NCBI RefSeq assembly: GCF_028868675.1
Contig: NZ_JAGWUA010000028.1
Location: 1-32,643, forward strand
Source of the DNA: Bradyrhizobium sp.
Lineage (GTDB): Bacteria > Pseudomonadota > Alphaproteobacteria > Rhizobiales > Xanthobacteraceae
Length of the DNA: 32,643 bases
Reading direction: 5' to 3'
How positions within the stretch are numbered: the first letter of the stretch is position 1; each line of letters starts with the position of its first letter. The notes under the pieces were generated by a model, which worked only from the letters and a program-made list of their open reading frames with translations, had not been told where the DNA came from and did no database searches. A program made the translations under genes and the position numbers. Of the stretch, positions 26,064 through 32,643 are shown piece after piece.

Positions 26064-26837
26064 ATGTCGACCACCCCGACACAGCTCAACCGCCTCCGGA
26101 CCTTGTGGCGCGAGGGCCGCCCCGCCTTCGGCGCGATCGCGACCATCCCGAGCGTGCAGACGGTGCAGATCATGGCGCGATCGCTCGACTGGATCATCGT
26201 CGATCTCGAGCACGGACCGATCGGCCTGACCGAAGCGCATGCGATGATCGCCGCCACCACCGGCACGCCCTGCGTGCCCCTGGTGCGGATCGCGGCCAAC
26301 GAACCGTGGCTGGCGAAAGCACCGATGGACATCGGCGCCTTCGGCATCAATTTTCCGATGATCACGAGTGCTGCAGAGGCCGAGAAGGCGGTGCGCAGCG
26401 TGCGCTATCCGCCGCGCGGCGACCGGCTGTGGGGCCCCTTCCACGCGCCGTTCCGCTGGGGCCAGTCGATGCCGGATTACATGGCTTCAGTCGACGACGA
26501 GATGCTCTGCATGATCACGATCGAGCACGTCGAGGCGGTGAACCGCATCGACGAGATCATGGCGACGCCGGGCATCGACATCGCCGTCATCGGGCCCGGC
26601 GATCTCGCCACCTCCATCAACAAGCGCGGCCGGATGGACGATCCCGAGCTCAAGGAGCTGGTCGCGCGCGCCGAGGCCGGCATCTTGCGCAGCGGCGTAC
26701 CGATCGGCGGGGTGGCGCGCACCGCCGAGCAGGCCAACGCCCTGATCGACCGCGGCTACCGGGCGATCGCGCTCGGCTTCGACTGGTCGCTGTTCCAGCG
26801 CGGGATCCTGGCGAGTTTCGACGGCATCAGGCGGTAA
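26064..26837 (+). CDS. HpcH/HpaI family class II aldolase
   Basis: A 257-residue TIM-barrel metal-dependent aldolase or citrate-lyase-beta-like enzyme. Typical elements are the substrate-binding LVRIAANEPW, the DWIIVDLEHGPIGL loop, metal ligands in CMITIEHVEAV and AVIGPGDLATSI, and the C-terminal GGVARTAEQANALIDRGYRAI. Family members cleave 2-keto-3-deoxy sugar acids or 4-hydroxy-2-oxoheptanedioate to pyruvate and an aldehyde. No aromatic-degradation genes surround it, so the substrate is unclear. The ATG at 26064 follows a GCAGG stretch about 5 nt upstream. It lies 60 bp downstream of murI. Confidence 0.93.
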   Translation: MSTTPTQLNRLRTLWREGRPAFGAIATIPSVQTVQIMARSLDWIIVDLEHGPIGLTEAHAMIAATTGTPCVPLVRIAANEPWLAKAPMDIGAFGINFPMITSAAEAEKAVRSVRYPPRGDRLWGPFHAPFRWGQSMPDYMASVDDEMLCMITIEHVEAVNRIDEIMATPGIDIAVIGPGDLATSINKRGRMDDPELKELVARAEAGILRSGVPIGGVARTAEQANALIDRGYRAIALGFDWSLFQRGILASFDGIRR

Positions 26838-26949
26838 GCGCTGCCTTCTATGCCTTCGACCACTGCGGCAGGCCCATCCGATGCTACGTTCGATTAGCCA
26901 TATATGATATTGAAATTACGTCCATTTGGACGATCATCCGGCCCTCCTC

Positions 26950-26995
26950 CGGTTCGCACGGGACGAACCGACTGGCCCCAACGCAGCCGGTTCGT
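26950..26995 (+). promoter_or_regulatory. Mutually exclusive hairpins in the leader of the acyltransferase gene
   Basis: Three arms alternate here: CGGTTCG (26950-26956), CGAACCG (26964-26970) and CGGTTCG again (26988-26994). The middle arm can pair perfectly with either neighbour; the right-hand pairing is 1 bp longer (ACGAACCG/CGGTTCGT). Only one can form at a time. It lies 72 bp before the ATG at 27067. No T run follows the second hairpin, so a classical attenuator is not proved. Confidence 0.45.
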
Positions 26996-27066
26996 GCTAG
27001 ATCAAGGCGGCGGGCCGGAGGTCGACTCGCCGCAGATCCTCATGAGTCCGCGGGAAGCTGGAAACG

Positions 27067-27846
27067 ATGCGCGGTACACCCAGGAAAATCTCGCTGCCGC
27101 GCCGGCTGATCTTCGACCTCATGCACGCCTCCACTGGCGTGCCCTTCGTCTCGCTGTCGCGTCCGCTCAACATCCGTCCGCTGCTGGAGGCGCGCGCCGG
27201 GGCAAAGAACTCCGCCGGCTGGGCCGCAATCTTCGTCAAGGCGTTCGCACTGATCGCGCGGGACGAACCGATCCTGCGCACGCTCTACGCCAAATGGCCC
27301 TGGCCGACCTTCTACGAGCTGCCCAGGAGCGTGGCACTGGTGGCGATCGCCCGCGTCGAGGACGGCGAGGAATGCGTGCTGCCCCAGCGGGTCGCGGCGC
27401 CCGATGCGCTGTCGCTCGCCGAGATCGACGCCTCGATCCGGCACGCCAAGGAGGCGCCGCTGCATCAGGTGCGGATGTTCCGCAAGATCTTGCTGGCGAC
27501 ACGGCTGCCATGGCCGCTGCGCCGGCTGTCCTGGGCGATCGGGCTCAATTTCGGTCGGCAGCGGGGCAACTATTTCGGCAGCTATTCGGTGACGTCGGTG
27601 GCCGCCTTCGGCGGCGGCGAGCTTCATGCCATCACGCCCGGGCCGTTCATCCTGAGCTATGGGGTGGTGGAGGCCGACCAGAGCATCAACGTCGTGATCC
27701 GCTGGGACCACCGGATTACCGACGCCGCCCCGATTGCGCGGGTCTTGAGCCGGCTGGAACAGGTTTTGAACACTGAAATCGCTACCGAATTGCGCGGCGC
27801 CTGGCAGCCCGCCGAACCCAAGCCGCGCCGGGCCGTGGGGAGCTGA
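27067..27846 (+). CDS. 2-oxoacid dehydrogenase E2-type acyltransferase domain protein without a lipoyl domain
   Basis: A 259-residue protein of the chloramphenicol-acetyltransferase-like fold. The C-terminal active-site motif D214-H215-R216-I217-T218-D219 matches the DHRxxDG signature of E2 catalytic domains, with Ala instead of the final Gly. Residues 1-110 include HASTGVPFVSLSRPLNIRPLL and SAGWAAIFVKAFALIARDEP, which fit the E2 inner core. There is no lipoyl domain and no peripheral subunit-binding domain. It could use CoA thioesters as donors. The ATG at 27067 has a GGAA stretch upstream. E1/E3 genes are absent nearby. The substrate is unknown; the fold call is good. Confidence 0.85.
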   Translation: MRGTPRKISLPRRLIFDLMHASTGVPFVSLSRPLNIRPLLEARAGAKNSAGWAAIFVKAFALIARDEPILRTLYAKWPWPTFYELPRSVALVAIARVEDGEECVLPQRVAAPDALSLAEIDASIRHAKEAPLHQVRMFRKILLATRLPWPLRRLSWAIGLNFGRQRGNYFGSYSVTSVAAFGGGELHAITPGPFILSYGVVEADQSINVVIRWDHRITDAAPIARVLSRLEQVLNTEIATELRGAWQPAEPKPRRAVGS

Positions 27847-27852
27847 CCTGCA

Positions 27853-27881
27853 TTGACAGGACAGCCTGATTTCTCCTAAAA
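27853..27881 (+). promoter_or_regulatory. Sigma-70-type promoter for rpsD
   Basis: A consensus TTGACA (27853-27858) is followed after 17 bp by CTAAAA (27876-27881). The -10 is weak but a perfect -35 is typical of strong rhizobial ribosomal promoters. It starts 7 bp after the acyltransferase stop, which suggests independent transcription of rpsD, with a leader of about 150 nt. Confidence 0.5.
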
Positions 27882-27890
27882 GCCGCCTGC

Positions 27891-27914
27891 TCGCGGGCCG
27901 TTTTCGGCCCGCGA
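27891..27914 (+). other. Stable hairpin in the rpsD leader
   Basis: CGCGGGCC (27892-27899) and GGCCCGCG (27906-27913) pair perfectly around a GTTTTC loop, plus one flanking T:A pair. No T tract follows. If the TTGACA promoter upstream is right, this stem sits at the extreme 5' end of the rpsD mRNA; otherwise it may help end the preceding transcript. Confidence 0.55.
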
Positions 27915-28039
27915 AGCGTTTCGCGACCCGTGGCCGCATCCCTTCAAGCTTTGGGGATATGGCCTGTCGGTGCCGGGGCATCCCGGTACACAGGAGGGCG
28001 CGTTTCCTCAAACCTGAACACCTACCCAAAGAGGACGCG

Positions 28040-28657
28040 ATGACTAAGCGCAGTGAGGCGAAGTACAAGATCGATCGCCGTATGGGCCAGAACATCTGGG
28101 GCCGCCCGAAGAGCCCCGTCAACCGCAGGGAATACGGCCCCGGCCAGCACGGCCAGCGCCGCAAGGGCAAGCTCTCCGACTTCGGCGTGCAGCTCCGCGC
28201 CAAGCAGAAGCTGAAGGGCTACTACGCCAACATCAGCGAGCGCCAGTTCCACGGCATCTATGTCGAGGCGAGCCGGCTCAAGGGCGACACCGGCGAGAAC
28301 CTGATCGGCCTCTTGGAGCGCCGCCTCGACGCGGTGGTCTACCGCGCCAAGTTCGTCTCCACGATCTTCGCCGCGCGCCAGTTCATCAACCACGGCCACA
28401 TCAAGGTGAACGGCCGCAAGGTCAACATCTCCTCCTACCAGGTCAAGGTCGGCGACCTCATCGAGGTCAAGGAAGCCTCCAAGCAGCTCGCCCACGTTCT
28501 GGAAGCAAGCCAGCTCCCCGAGCGCGACACGCCCGACTATCTCGAAGTCGACCACGGCAAGATGACCGCGAAGTTCGCCCGCATCCCGGGCCTCTCCGAC
28601 GTGCCGTTCCCGGTGCAGATGGAGCCGCATCTGGTCGTCGAATTCTATTCGCGCTGA
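28040..28657 (+). CDS. rpsD: 30S ribosomal protein S4
   Basis: A 205-residue ribosomal protein that binds 16S rRNA early in 30S assembly. The N-terminal part ([20 protein letters not shown], then [23 protein letters not shown]) and the S4 RNA-binding domain ([20 protein letters not shown], then [20 protein letters not shown]) match the family throughout, as does the C-terminal [15 protein letters not shown]. The zinc-site cysteines of some S4 proteins are absent, as in most alphaproteobacteria. AGAGG lies 5 nt before the ATG at 28040. The gene stands alone, with its own promoter-like sequence and a strong terminator. Confidence 0.99.
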   Translation: MTKRSEAKYKIDRRMGQNIWGRPKSPVNRREYGPGQHGQRRKGKLSDFGVQLRAKQKLKGYYANISERQFHGIYVEASRLKGDTGENLIGLLERRLDAVVYRAKFVSTIFAARQFINHGHIKVNGRKVNISSYQVKVGDLIEVKEASKQLAHVLEASQLPERDTPDYLEVDHGKMTAKFARIPGLSDVPFPVQMEPHLVVEFYSR

Positions 28658-28682
28658 TCGCTCGGCATTTTGCGAAATCTCG

Positions 28683-28708
28683 AAGGCCCCGGTTTCCGGG
28701 GCCTTTTT
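28683..28708 (+). terminator. Rho-independent terminator of rpsD
   Basis: A 10-bp perfect stem (AAGGCCCCGG, 28683-28692, with CCGGGGCCTT, 28696-28705) has a TTT loop and runs into five T (28704-28708). It lies 25 bp after the rpsD stop and 19 bp before the antitoxin start. Confidence 0.93.
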
Positions 28709-28727
28709 GCCATGATAAACTCGGCAA

Positions 28728-28943
28728 ATGTCGCAAACGACCGACAAACCCGCTACCGTCGCGCCCTCGGCAACGCCGAGCGAGGCGGAGCTTTCCGCAT
28801 GGGCGACGCTCCCCCGTGACGAGCAGGTACGCCGCTATCAGAAGCTGTTCCAGCAGCCCGACTGCAACAGATTCACGTCGGACAGTGCCGAGGACATTCT
28901 CGCCGCCGCGCGGCAGCGTGTTGTCGAACGCCGCCATGGCTGA
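28728..28943 (+). CDS. Putative antitoxin (71 aa) of a ParE-type module
   Basis: A 71-residue acidic-to-neutral protein that overlaps the ParE-like toxin by 8 bp, the usual order for an antitoxin. It has a low-complexity Thr/Ala/Pro N-terminus and a predicted helical C-terminus (ELSAWATLPRDEQVRRYQKL, then SAEDILAAARQRVVERRHG). It lacks the ribbon-helix-helix signature of ParD or the helix-turn-helix of other antitoxins. I therefore assign it only by position. The ATG at 28728 lies 20 bp after the rpsD terminator, with no clear Shine-Dalgarno sequence; transcription must start in this short gap or read through. Confidence 0.7.
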   Translation: MSQTTDKPATVAPSATPSEAELSAWATLPRDEQVRRYQKLFQQPDCNRFTSDSAEDILAAARQRVVERRHG

Positions 28944-29232
28944 ATACCGGCTCTCGGAGCGCACCCGGGCCGACCTGATCGACAATTACGACTTCACAGA
29001 AAGCAAGTTCGGCGCGTATCAGGCCGAAGCCTACCATGCCGGGCTGGTACGTTCGTTTGAACTTCTCGCGGATTTTCTTCTCATCGGCCAGCAAGTGGAC
29101 GAATTGGCGACCGGCTATCGGCGCTTCCGCTTTCAATCCCATCTGATCTTCTACACGGTGCAGCCTGGCCACGCTGAAATCCGCGCCATCGTCCATGGTG
29201 CGCAAGACATCAGGCCACAATTGTTCGACTAA
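28936..29232 (+). CDS. ParE/RelE-superfamily toxin
   Basis: A 98-residue protein with the ParE pattern: N-terminal beta strand YRLSERTRADLIDNYDFTES, helices through FGAYQAEAYHAGLVRSFELL, then GYRRFRFQSHLIFYTVQPGH and the C-terminal EIRAIVHGAQDIRPQLF. ParE toxins inhibit DNA gyrase; RelE relatives cleave mRNA. ParE is favoured by the GYRRFRFQSHLIFY segment. The start codon lies inside the antitoxin gene (8-bp overlap, ATGGCTGA), so the two are translationally coupled. The threonine aldolase gene starts 21 bp downstream. Confidence 0.88.
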   Translation: MAEYRLSERTRADLIDNYDFTESKFGAYQAEAYHAGLVRSFELLADFLLIGQQVDELATGYRRFRFQSHLIFYTVQPGHAEIRAIVHGAQDIRPQLFD

Positions 29233-29253
29233 CCAGCTAGCGAGGCTTCGCCA

Positions 29254-30321
29254 ATGCTCTACACTCCTCCCCCGCGCGATCCCAAGGCGCCGGCCGTGCG
29301 CATCAACCTGCTCTCGGACACGCAGACCAAGCCGACGGCCGCGATGCGCGAGGCCATGGCGCGCGCCGAGGTCGGCGACGAACAGGTCGGCGACGATCCG
29401 ACCGTGAATGCGCTCTGCGAGCGGGTTGCGGACCTGCTCGGCAAGGAAGCCGCCGTGTTCATGCCCTCGGGCACCATGTGCAACGTCGCGGCGACGCTGG
29501 TGCATTGCCGGCCGGGCGACGAGATCCTGGCGCACGAGACCGCCCACATCATCGCCCGCGAGGGCGGCGCGCATGCCGCGCTCGGCGGCCTCCAGATCAC
29601 GGCGCTCTCCGGCGCCGACGGGCAGTTCTCGCCGGAGACATTCAGGAAAGCCCTGCATCCGCGCAGCCGCTACCAGCCGCCGCAGACCGTCGTCAGCGTC
29701 GAGCAGACCGCCAATATCGGAGGCGGCACGATCTGGAAGAAAGCCGTGCTCGACGAGATCGTCGCGCTCGCCAGGGCCAACGGGCTCGCGACCCACATGG
29801 ACGGCGCGCGGCTCCTCAACGCCACCGTCGCAACCGGGATCGCCGCGCGCGACATGGCCGCGGGCTGGGATTCGGCCTGGATCGATTTCTCGAAAGGGCT
29901 CGGCGCGCCGATCGGCGGCGCGCTGGCGGGCTCGCGCGAGTTCATCGACGCGGCGTGGCAATGGAAGCAACGCCTCGGCGGCTCGATGCGGCAGGCCGGC
30001 ATTTGCGCGGCCGCCTGCCTCCACGCGCTCGACCATCACGTCGATCGCCTCGCCGACGACCACGCCAACGCGACAAAGCTGGCACGCGGGCTGTCGCAGA
30101 TCGCGGGCGTCGAGGTGCAGGAGCCCGAGACCAACCTGGTGTTCTTCAAGCCCGACGGCGCCGGCGTCTCCGGCGACAGGATGGTCTCGGCGCTGCGTCA
30201 GCGCGGCGTGTTGCTCGCCATGATGGACGGCCGCATCCGCGCCTGCACCCATCTCGACGTCACTGCTGCGATGATCGAGGAGATGGTCGGCCACGTCCGC
30301 GAGATCGTGCGCGGGGCGTGA
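29254..30321 (+). CDS. ltaE: Low-specificity L-threonine aldolase (PLP-dependent)
   Basis: A 355-residue fold-type I PLP enzyme of the threonine aldolase/beta-eliminating lyase group. It splits L-threonine or L-allo-threonine into glycine and acetaldehyde. The N-terminal LLSDTQTKPTAAMREAM and GDDPTVNALCERVADLLGKE, the cofactor-binding THMDGARLLNA and the Schiff-base lysine K214 in IDFSKGLGAPIGG are all present. The length is usual. It starts 21 bp after the toxin gene, with GAGG about 9 nt upstream. It meets the macrodomain gene tail to tail, with only 2 bp between stop codons. The symbol is by homology; other beta-hydroxy-amino acid substrates are possible. Confidence 0.9.
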   Translation: MLYTPPPRDPKAPAVRINLLSDTQTKPTAAMREAMARAEVGDEQVGDDPTVNALCERVADLLGKEAAVFMPSGTMCNVAATLVHCRPGDEILAHETAHIIAREGGAHAALGGLQITALSGADGQFSPETFRKALHPRSRYQPPQTVVSVEQTANIGGGTIWKKAVLDEIVALARANGLATHMDGARLLNATVATGIAARDMAAGWDSAWIDFSKGLGAPIGGALAGSREFIDAAWQWKQRLGGSMRQAGICAAACLHALDHHVDRLADDHANATKLARGLSQIAGVEVQEPETNLVFFKPDGAGVSGDRMVSALRQRGVLLAMMDGRIRACTHLDVTAAMIEEMVGHVREIVRGA

Positions 30322-30323
30322 CG

Positions 30324-30854
30324 TCAGCGACTTTGCAACGCCTCGCGATGCAGCGCCGCGCTCGCCTCGGAGAAGCAACAGAAGATCACCCGGGAGACCG
30401 AAGGCGCTGCACTCAAAGCGTCGGCCGTGGCCGCCACCGCGATCCGCGCGGCCCGGTCGGCAGGGAAACGGTAGATGCCGGTCGAGATCGCCGGGAATGC
30501 GACCGTCGTCAGACCGTGCTCCTCGCACAGCGCCACCGAACGGCGATAACAGGAGGCGAGTTGTGCGTCCTCGCCGCGGTCCCCGCCATTCCACACCGGT
30601 CCCACGGTGTGGATGACATGCGCGGCCTTCAGCCGGTAGCCGCGGGTGATCTTGGCGTCGCCGGTCTGGCAGCCGTGGAGCATCCGGCATTCGGCGACCA
30701 GCTCCGGGCCGGCCGCCCGATGGATCGCGCCATCGACGCCGCCCCCGCCAAGCAGCGACGCATTGGCCGCGTTGACGATGGCGTCAACGCGCAGAGTGGT
30801 GATGTCGGCAACGATGATTCCGAGCTGGGCGCCACCGATCCGGCGCGTCAGCAT
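30324..30854 (-). CDS. Macrodomain protein (O-acetyl-ADP-ribose deacetylase-like)
   Basis: A 176-residue macrodomain of the YmdB/MacroD type, which hydrolyses O-acetyl-ADP-ribose or removes ADP-ribose from proteins. Seen are [20 protein letters not shown], the catalytic loop [17 protein letters not shown], and the second ADP-ribose loop [12 protein letters not shown]. The length is normal for the bacterial family. It lies 9 bp downstream of the CGFS glutaredoxin gene on the same strand, so the two form a likely operon. Linking iron-sulfur/redox handling with ADP-ribose metabolism is suggested by this arrangement only. Confidence 0.93.
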   Translation of the reverse strand: MLTRRIGGAQLGIIVADITTLRVDAIVNAANASLLGGGGVDGAIHRAAGPELVAECRMLHGCQTGDAKITRGYRLKAAHVIHTVGPVWNGGDRGEDAQLASCYRRSVALCEEHGLTTVAFPAISTGIYRFPADRAARIAVAATADALSAAPSVSRVIFCCFSEASAALHREALQSR

Positions 30855-30863
30855 CGCGAGGCG

Positions 30864-31196
<333 letters not shown>

Positions 31197-31281
31197 ATCC
31201 GTGTCCTTCTGGGGCGGAGCCCCCTGAAAACCATTCGGGGCCCGTTCGGCCCATTTAACCCGATACCTGCCTCAATATGTA

Positions 31282-31297
31282 GCCCAAACTATTGGGC
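31282..31297. promoter_or_regulatory. Inverted repeat GCCCAA-N4-TTGGGC between grxD and egtB
   Basis: A perfect 6-bp inverted repeat around ACTA, 85 bp upstream of grxD and 188 bp upstream of egtB. It is placed where an operator for grxD would be expected, or it may be a hairpin in a leader. No matching regulator motif is known to me. Confidence 0.35.
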
Positions 31298-31436
31298 ATC
31301 CAAAGTAAAATGGCGGCGATGCTGGCATGCAGACCAGTCGCGCCACCGGTCCGCCATGGCCTGACGACATCAATATCATACCTCGGGAGGCTTTTATCCC
31401 GTACCGGAGGACCTATTTAGGACGAACCCGTCTCTT

Positions 31437-31461
31437 GGAACCGAGCTGCGCCAGCGACGTT
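31437..31461 (+). promoter_or_regulatory. EcfG-type (general stress response) promoter of egtB
   Basis: GGAAC (31437-31441), a 16-bp spacer and CGTT (31458-31461) match the alphaproteobacterial EcfG consensus GGAAC-N16/17-CGTT exactly. The -10 lies 24 bp before the GTG start at 31485, giving a leader of about 17 nt that holds the GGAG ribosome site. I found no other match of this quality in the intergenic regions. Confidence 0.65.
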
Positions 31462-31484
31462 CTCTTGTCTTCCCGGAGAAAACC

Positions 31485-32643
31485 GTGACGAAACAAGCCT
31501 CCGCTACGGCCAGCCCGCCCCTTCGGTCACCCTTCTCCAAATCCGGCAGCCTCGCCGAGGCGTTGGTGGATGCCTTCCGCGCGGTGCGCGACGAGACCGA
31601 GCGGCGCGCGGCGCCCCTGAGCCCCGAGGACCAGCAGATCCAGTCGATGACGGACGCGAGCCCGACGAAGTGGCACCGGGCTCACACCACCTGGTTTTTC
31701 GAGCAATTCCTGCTCGGCGAGTACTGCCCGGGCTATCGGCCTTTCCACCCCGATTTCGCCTTCCTGTTCAATTCCTACTACGTCAGTGCCGGCCCCCGCC
31801 ATGCCCGGCACCGCCGCGGCGACATCACGCGCCCGGGCGCCGCCGAAGTCACCGCCTATCGCCGGCATGTCGACGCGGCCATCATGAAATTCTTCCGCGA
31901 GGCCGGCGAAGACACCCTGCGTGCGATCAGCCCGCTGGTCGATGTGGGACTCAATCACGAGCAGCAGCACCAGGAGCTGATGTTCACGGACATCCTGCAC
32001 GCCTTCGCGCAGAATCCGATCCTACCCGCCTACGACCCCGCCTGGCGTTTTCCGGCTTCAACCCGCTCCGGGGATGAATGGCTGACGCTGAACGAAGGCA
32101 TCCACACCATCGGGCATGCCGGCGACGGCTTTCATTTCGACAATGAGAATCCCGCGCATCGCGCGCTCGTCGGCCCGGTCAGGATCGCTCGCAATCTCGT
32201 CACCAATGCCGAGTGGCTCGCCTTCATGCGGGACGGCGGCTACGAAAAGGCGACGCTCTGGTTGATGGACGGCTTTGCCACCGTCGGCAACGATGGCTGG
32301 CGCGCCCCCGGACATTGGCGCGAGATCGACGGCCAGTGGCACATGATGACGCTCGCCGGCCTCAGGCCGATCGATCCGGACGCGCCGGTCTGTCACGTCA
32401 GCTACTACGAGGCCGATGCCTACGCGCGGTGGGCGCGAAGGCATCTGCCGACCGAGACGGAATGGGAGGTTGCCGCCCGCGCCGGCCAGCTCAACGATGC
32501 GTTCGGCATCGTCTGGCAATGGACCCGCAGCGCCTACTCGCCCTATCCGGGCTATCGCGCCATCGAAGGCGCGCTCGGCGAGTACAACGGCAAGTTCATG
32601 GTCAACCAGCTCGTGCTGCGCGGCTCCTCGCTTGCAACCCCGA
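31485..32643 (+). CDS. egtB: Ergothioneine biosynthesis protein EgtB (3' truncated by window)
   Basis: The first 386 residues of EgtB, a non-haem iron sulfoxide synthase that joins a thiol (gamma-glutamylcysteine or cysteine) to trimethylhistidine with oxygen. The N-terminal DinB_2-type domain provides the iron ligands: H67 in WHRAHTTWFFE, and H158 and H162 in LNHEQQHQEL. The C-terminal formylglycine-generating-enzyme (FGE-sulfatase) domain follows (INLVTNAEWLAF-like segment at about 240, LPTETEWEVAARAG near 325). Roughly 35-40 residues are missing at the window edge. It starts with GTG at 31485, with GGAG 6 nt upstream. egtD is not seen; it normally lies just downstream. The call is secure. 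Confidence 0.93.
   Translation, partial: MTKQASATASPPLRSPFSKSGSLAEALVDAFRAVRDETERRAAPLSPEDQQIQSMTDASPTKWHRAHTTWFFEQFLLGEYCPGYRPFHPDFAFLFNSYYVSAGPRHARHRRGDITRPGAAEVTAYRRHVDAAIMKFFREAGEDTLRAISPLVDVGLNHEQQHQELMFTDILHAFAQNPILPAYDPAWRFPASTRSGDEWLTLNEGIHTIGHAGDGFHFDNENPAHRALVGPVRIARNLVTNAEWLAFMRDGGYEKATLWLMDGFATVGNDGWRAPGHWREIDGQWHMMTLAGLRPIDPDAPVCHVSYYEADAYARWARRHLPTETEWEVAARAGQLNDAFGIVWQWTRSAYSPYPGYRAIEGALGEYNGKFMVNQLVLRGSSLATP

Overview
This looks like chromosomal DNA of a high-GC alphaproteobacterium of the Bradyrhizobium/Rhodopseudomonas type. Support comes from the strong G/C third-position bias, the protein set (YhhN, MASE4 kinase, CHASE-less class III cyclase with repeats, Tyr/Gly-rich secreted peptide, HpcH aldolase), a palindromic repeat of the kind scattered in Bradyrhizobium genomes, and candidate FixK- and EcfG-type regulatory sites. 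The assignment is from recognition only. No insertion sequence, prophage, CRISPR array, tRNA or rRNA was seen; most of the window is ordinary chromosome.

Layout. 1-4.2 kb: end of an amino-acid ABC transporter binding protein with a clear terminator, then a single-domain response regulator divergent from a large MASE4-PAS-PAS hybrid histidine kinase. 4.3-8.0 kb: P1-family self-cleaving peptidase, YhhN membrane protein, EF-hand protein and rpe. 8.1-8.7 kb: two doubtful small ORFs and a 64-aa zinc-ribbon protein. 8.7-13.05 kb: a five-gene minus-strand block with a MotA/TolQ/ExbB-like channel, two overlapping membrane-anchored partners, a calcineurin-like phosphoesterase and a Ser/Thr kinase fused to a universal-stress domain. 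13.2-14.3 kb: TetR regulator behind a promoter covered by two inverted repeats. 14.3-17.5 kb: purB, an M20 amidohydrolase, and a small secreted peptide behind a FixK-like box. 17.5-21.4 kb: acyl-CoA synthetase and adenylate cyclase. 21.5-23.6 kb: two exported proteins, the second an argininosuccinate-lyase-like enzyme with a signal peptide. 23.8-28.7 kb: DUF1801-like protein, PAS-like protein, murI, HpcH/HpaI aldolase, a lipoyl-less E2-type acyltransferase and rpsD. 28.7-32.6 kb: a ParE-type toxin pair, threonine aldolase, macrodomain protein, CGFS glutaredoxin and the start of egtB.

How genes may work together. The least familiar part is the 8.7-13.05 kb block. The channel-like protein and its two partners overlap by 11 and 8 bp, and the protein in the usual ExbD/TolR position carries what looks like a YfaP/DUF2135-type beta domain. 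The following phosphoesterase and kinase are 5 bp apart and may form an opposing pair, possibly oxygen-controlled. Other points worth testing are egtB behind a well-matched EcfG-type promoter, the exported lyase, and a perfect hairpin that holds the Shine-Dalgarno sequence of a small ORF.
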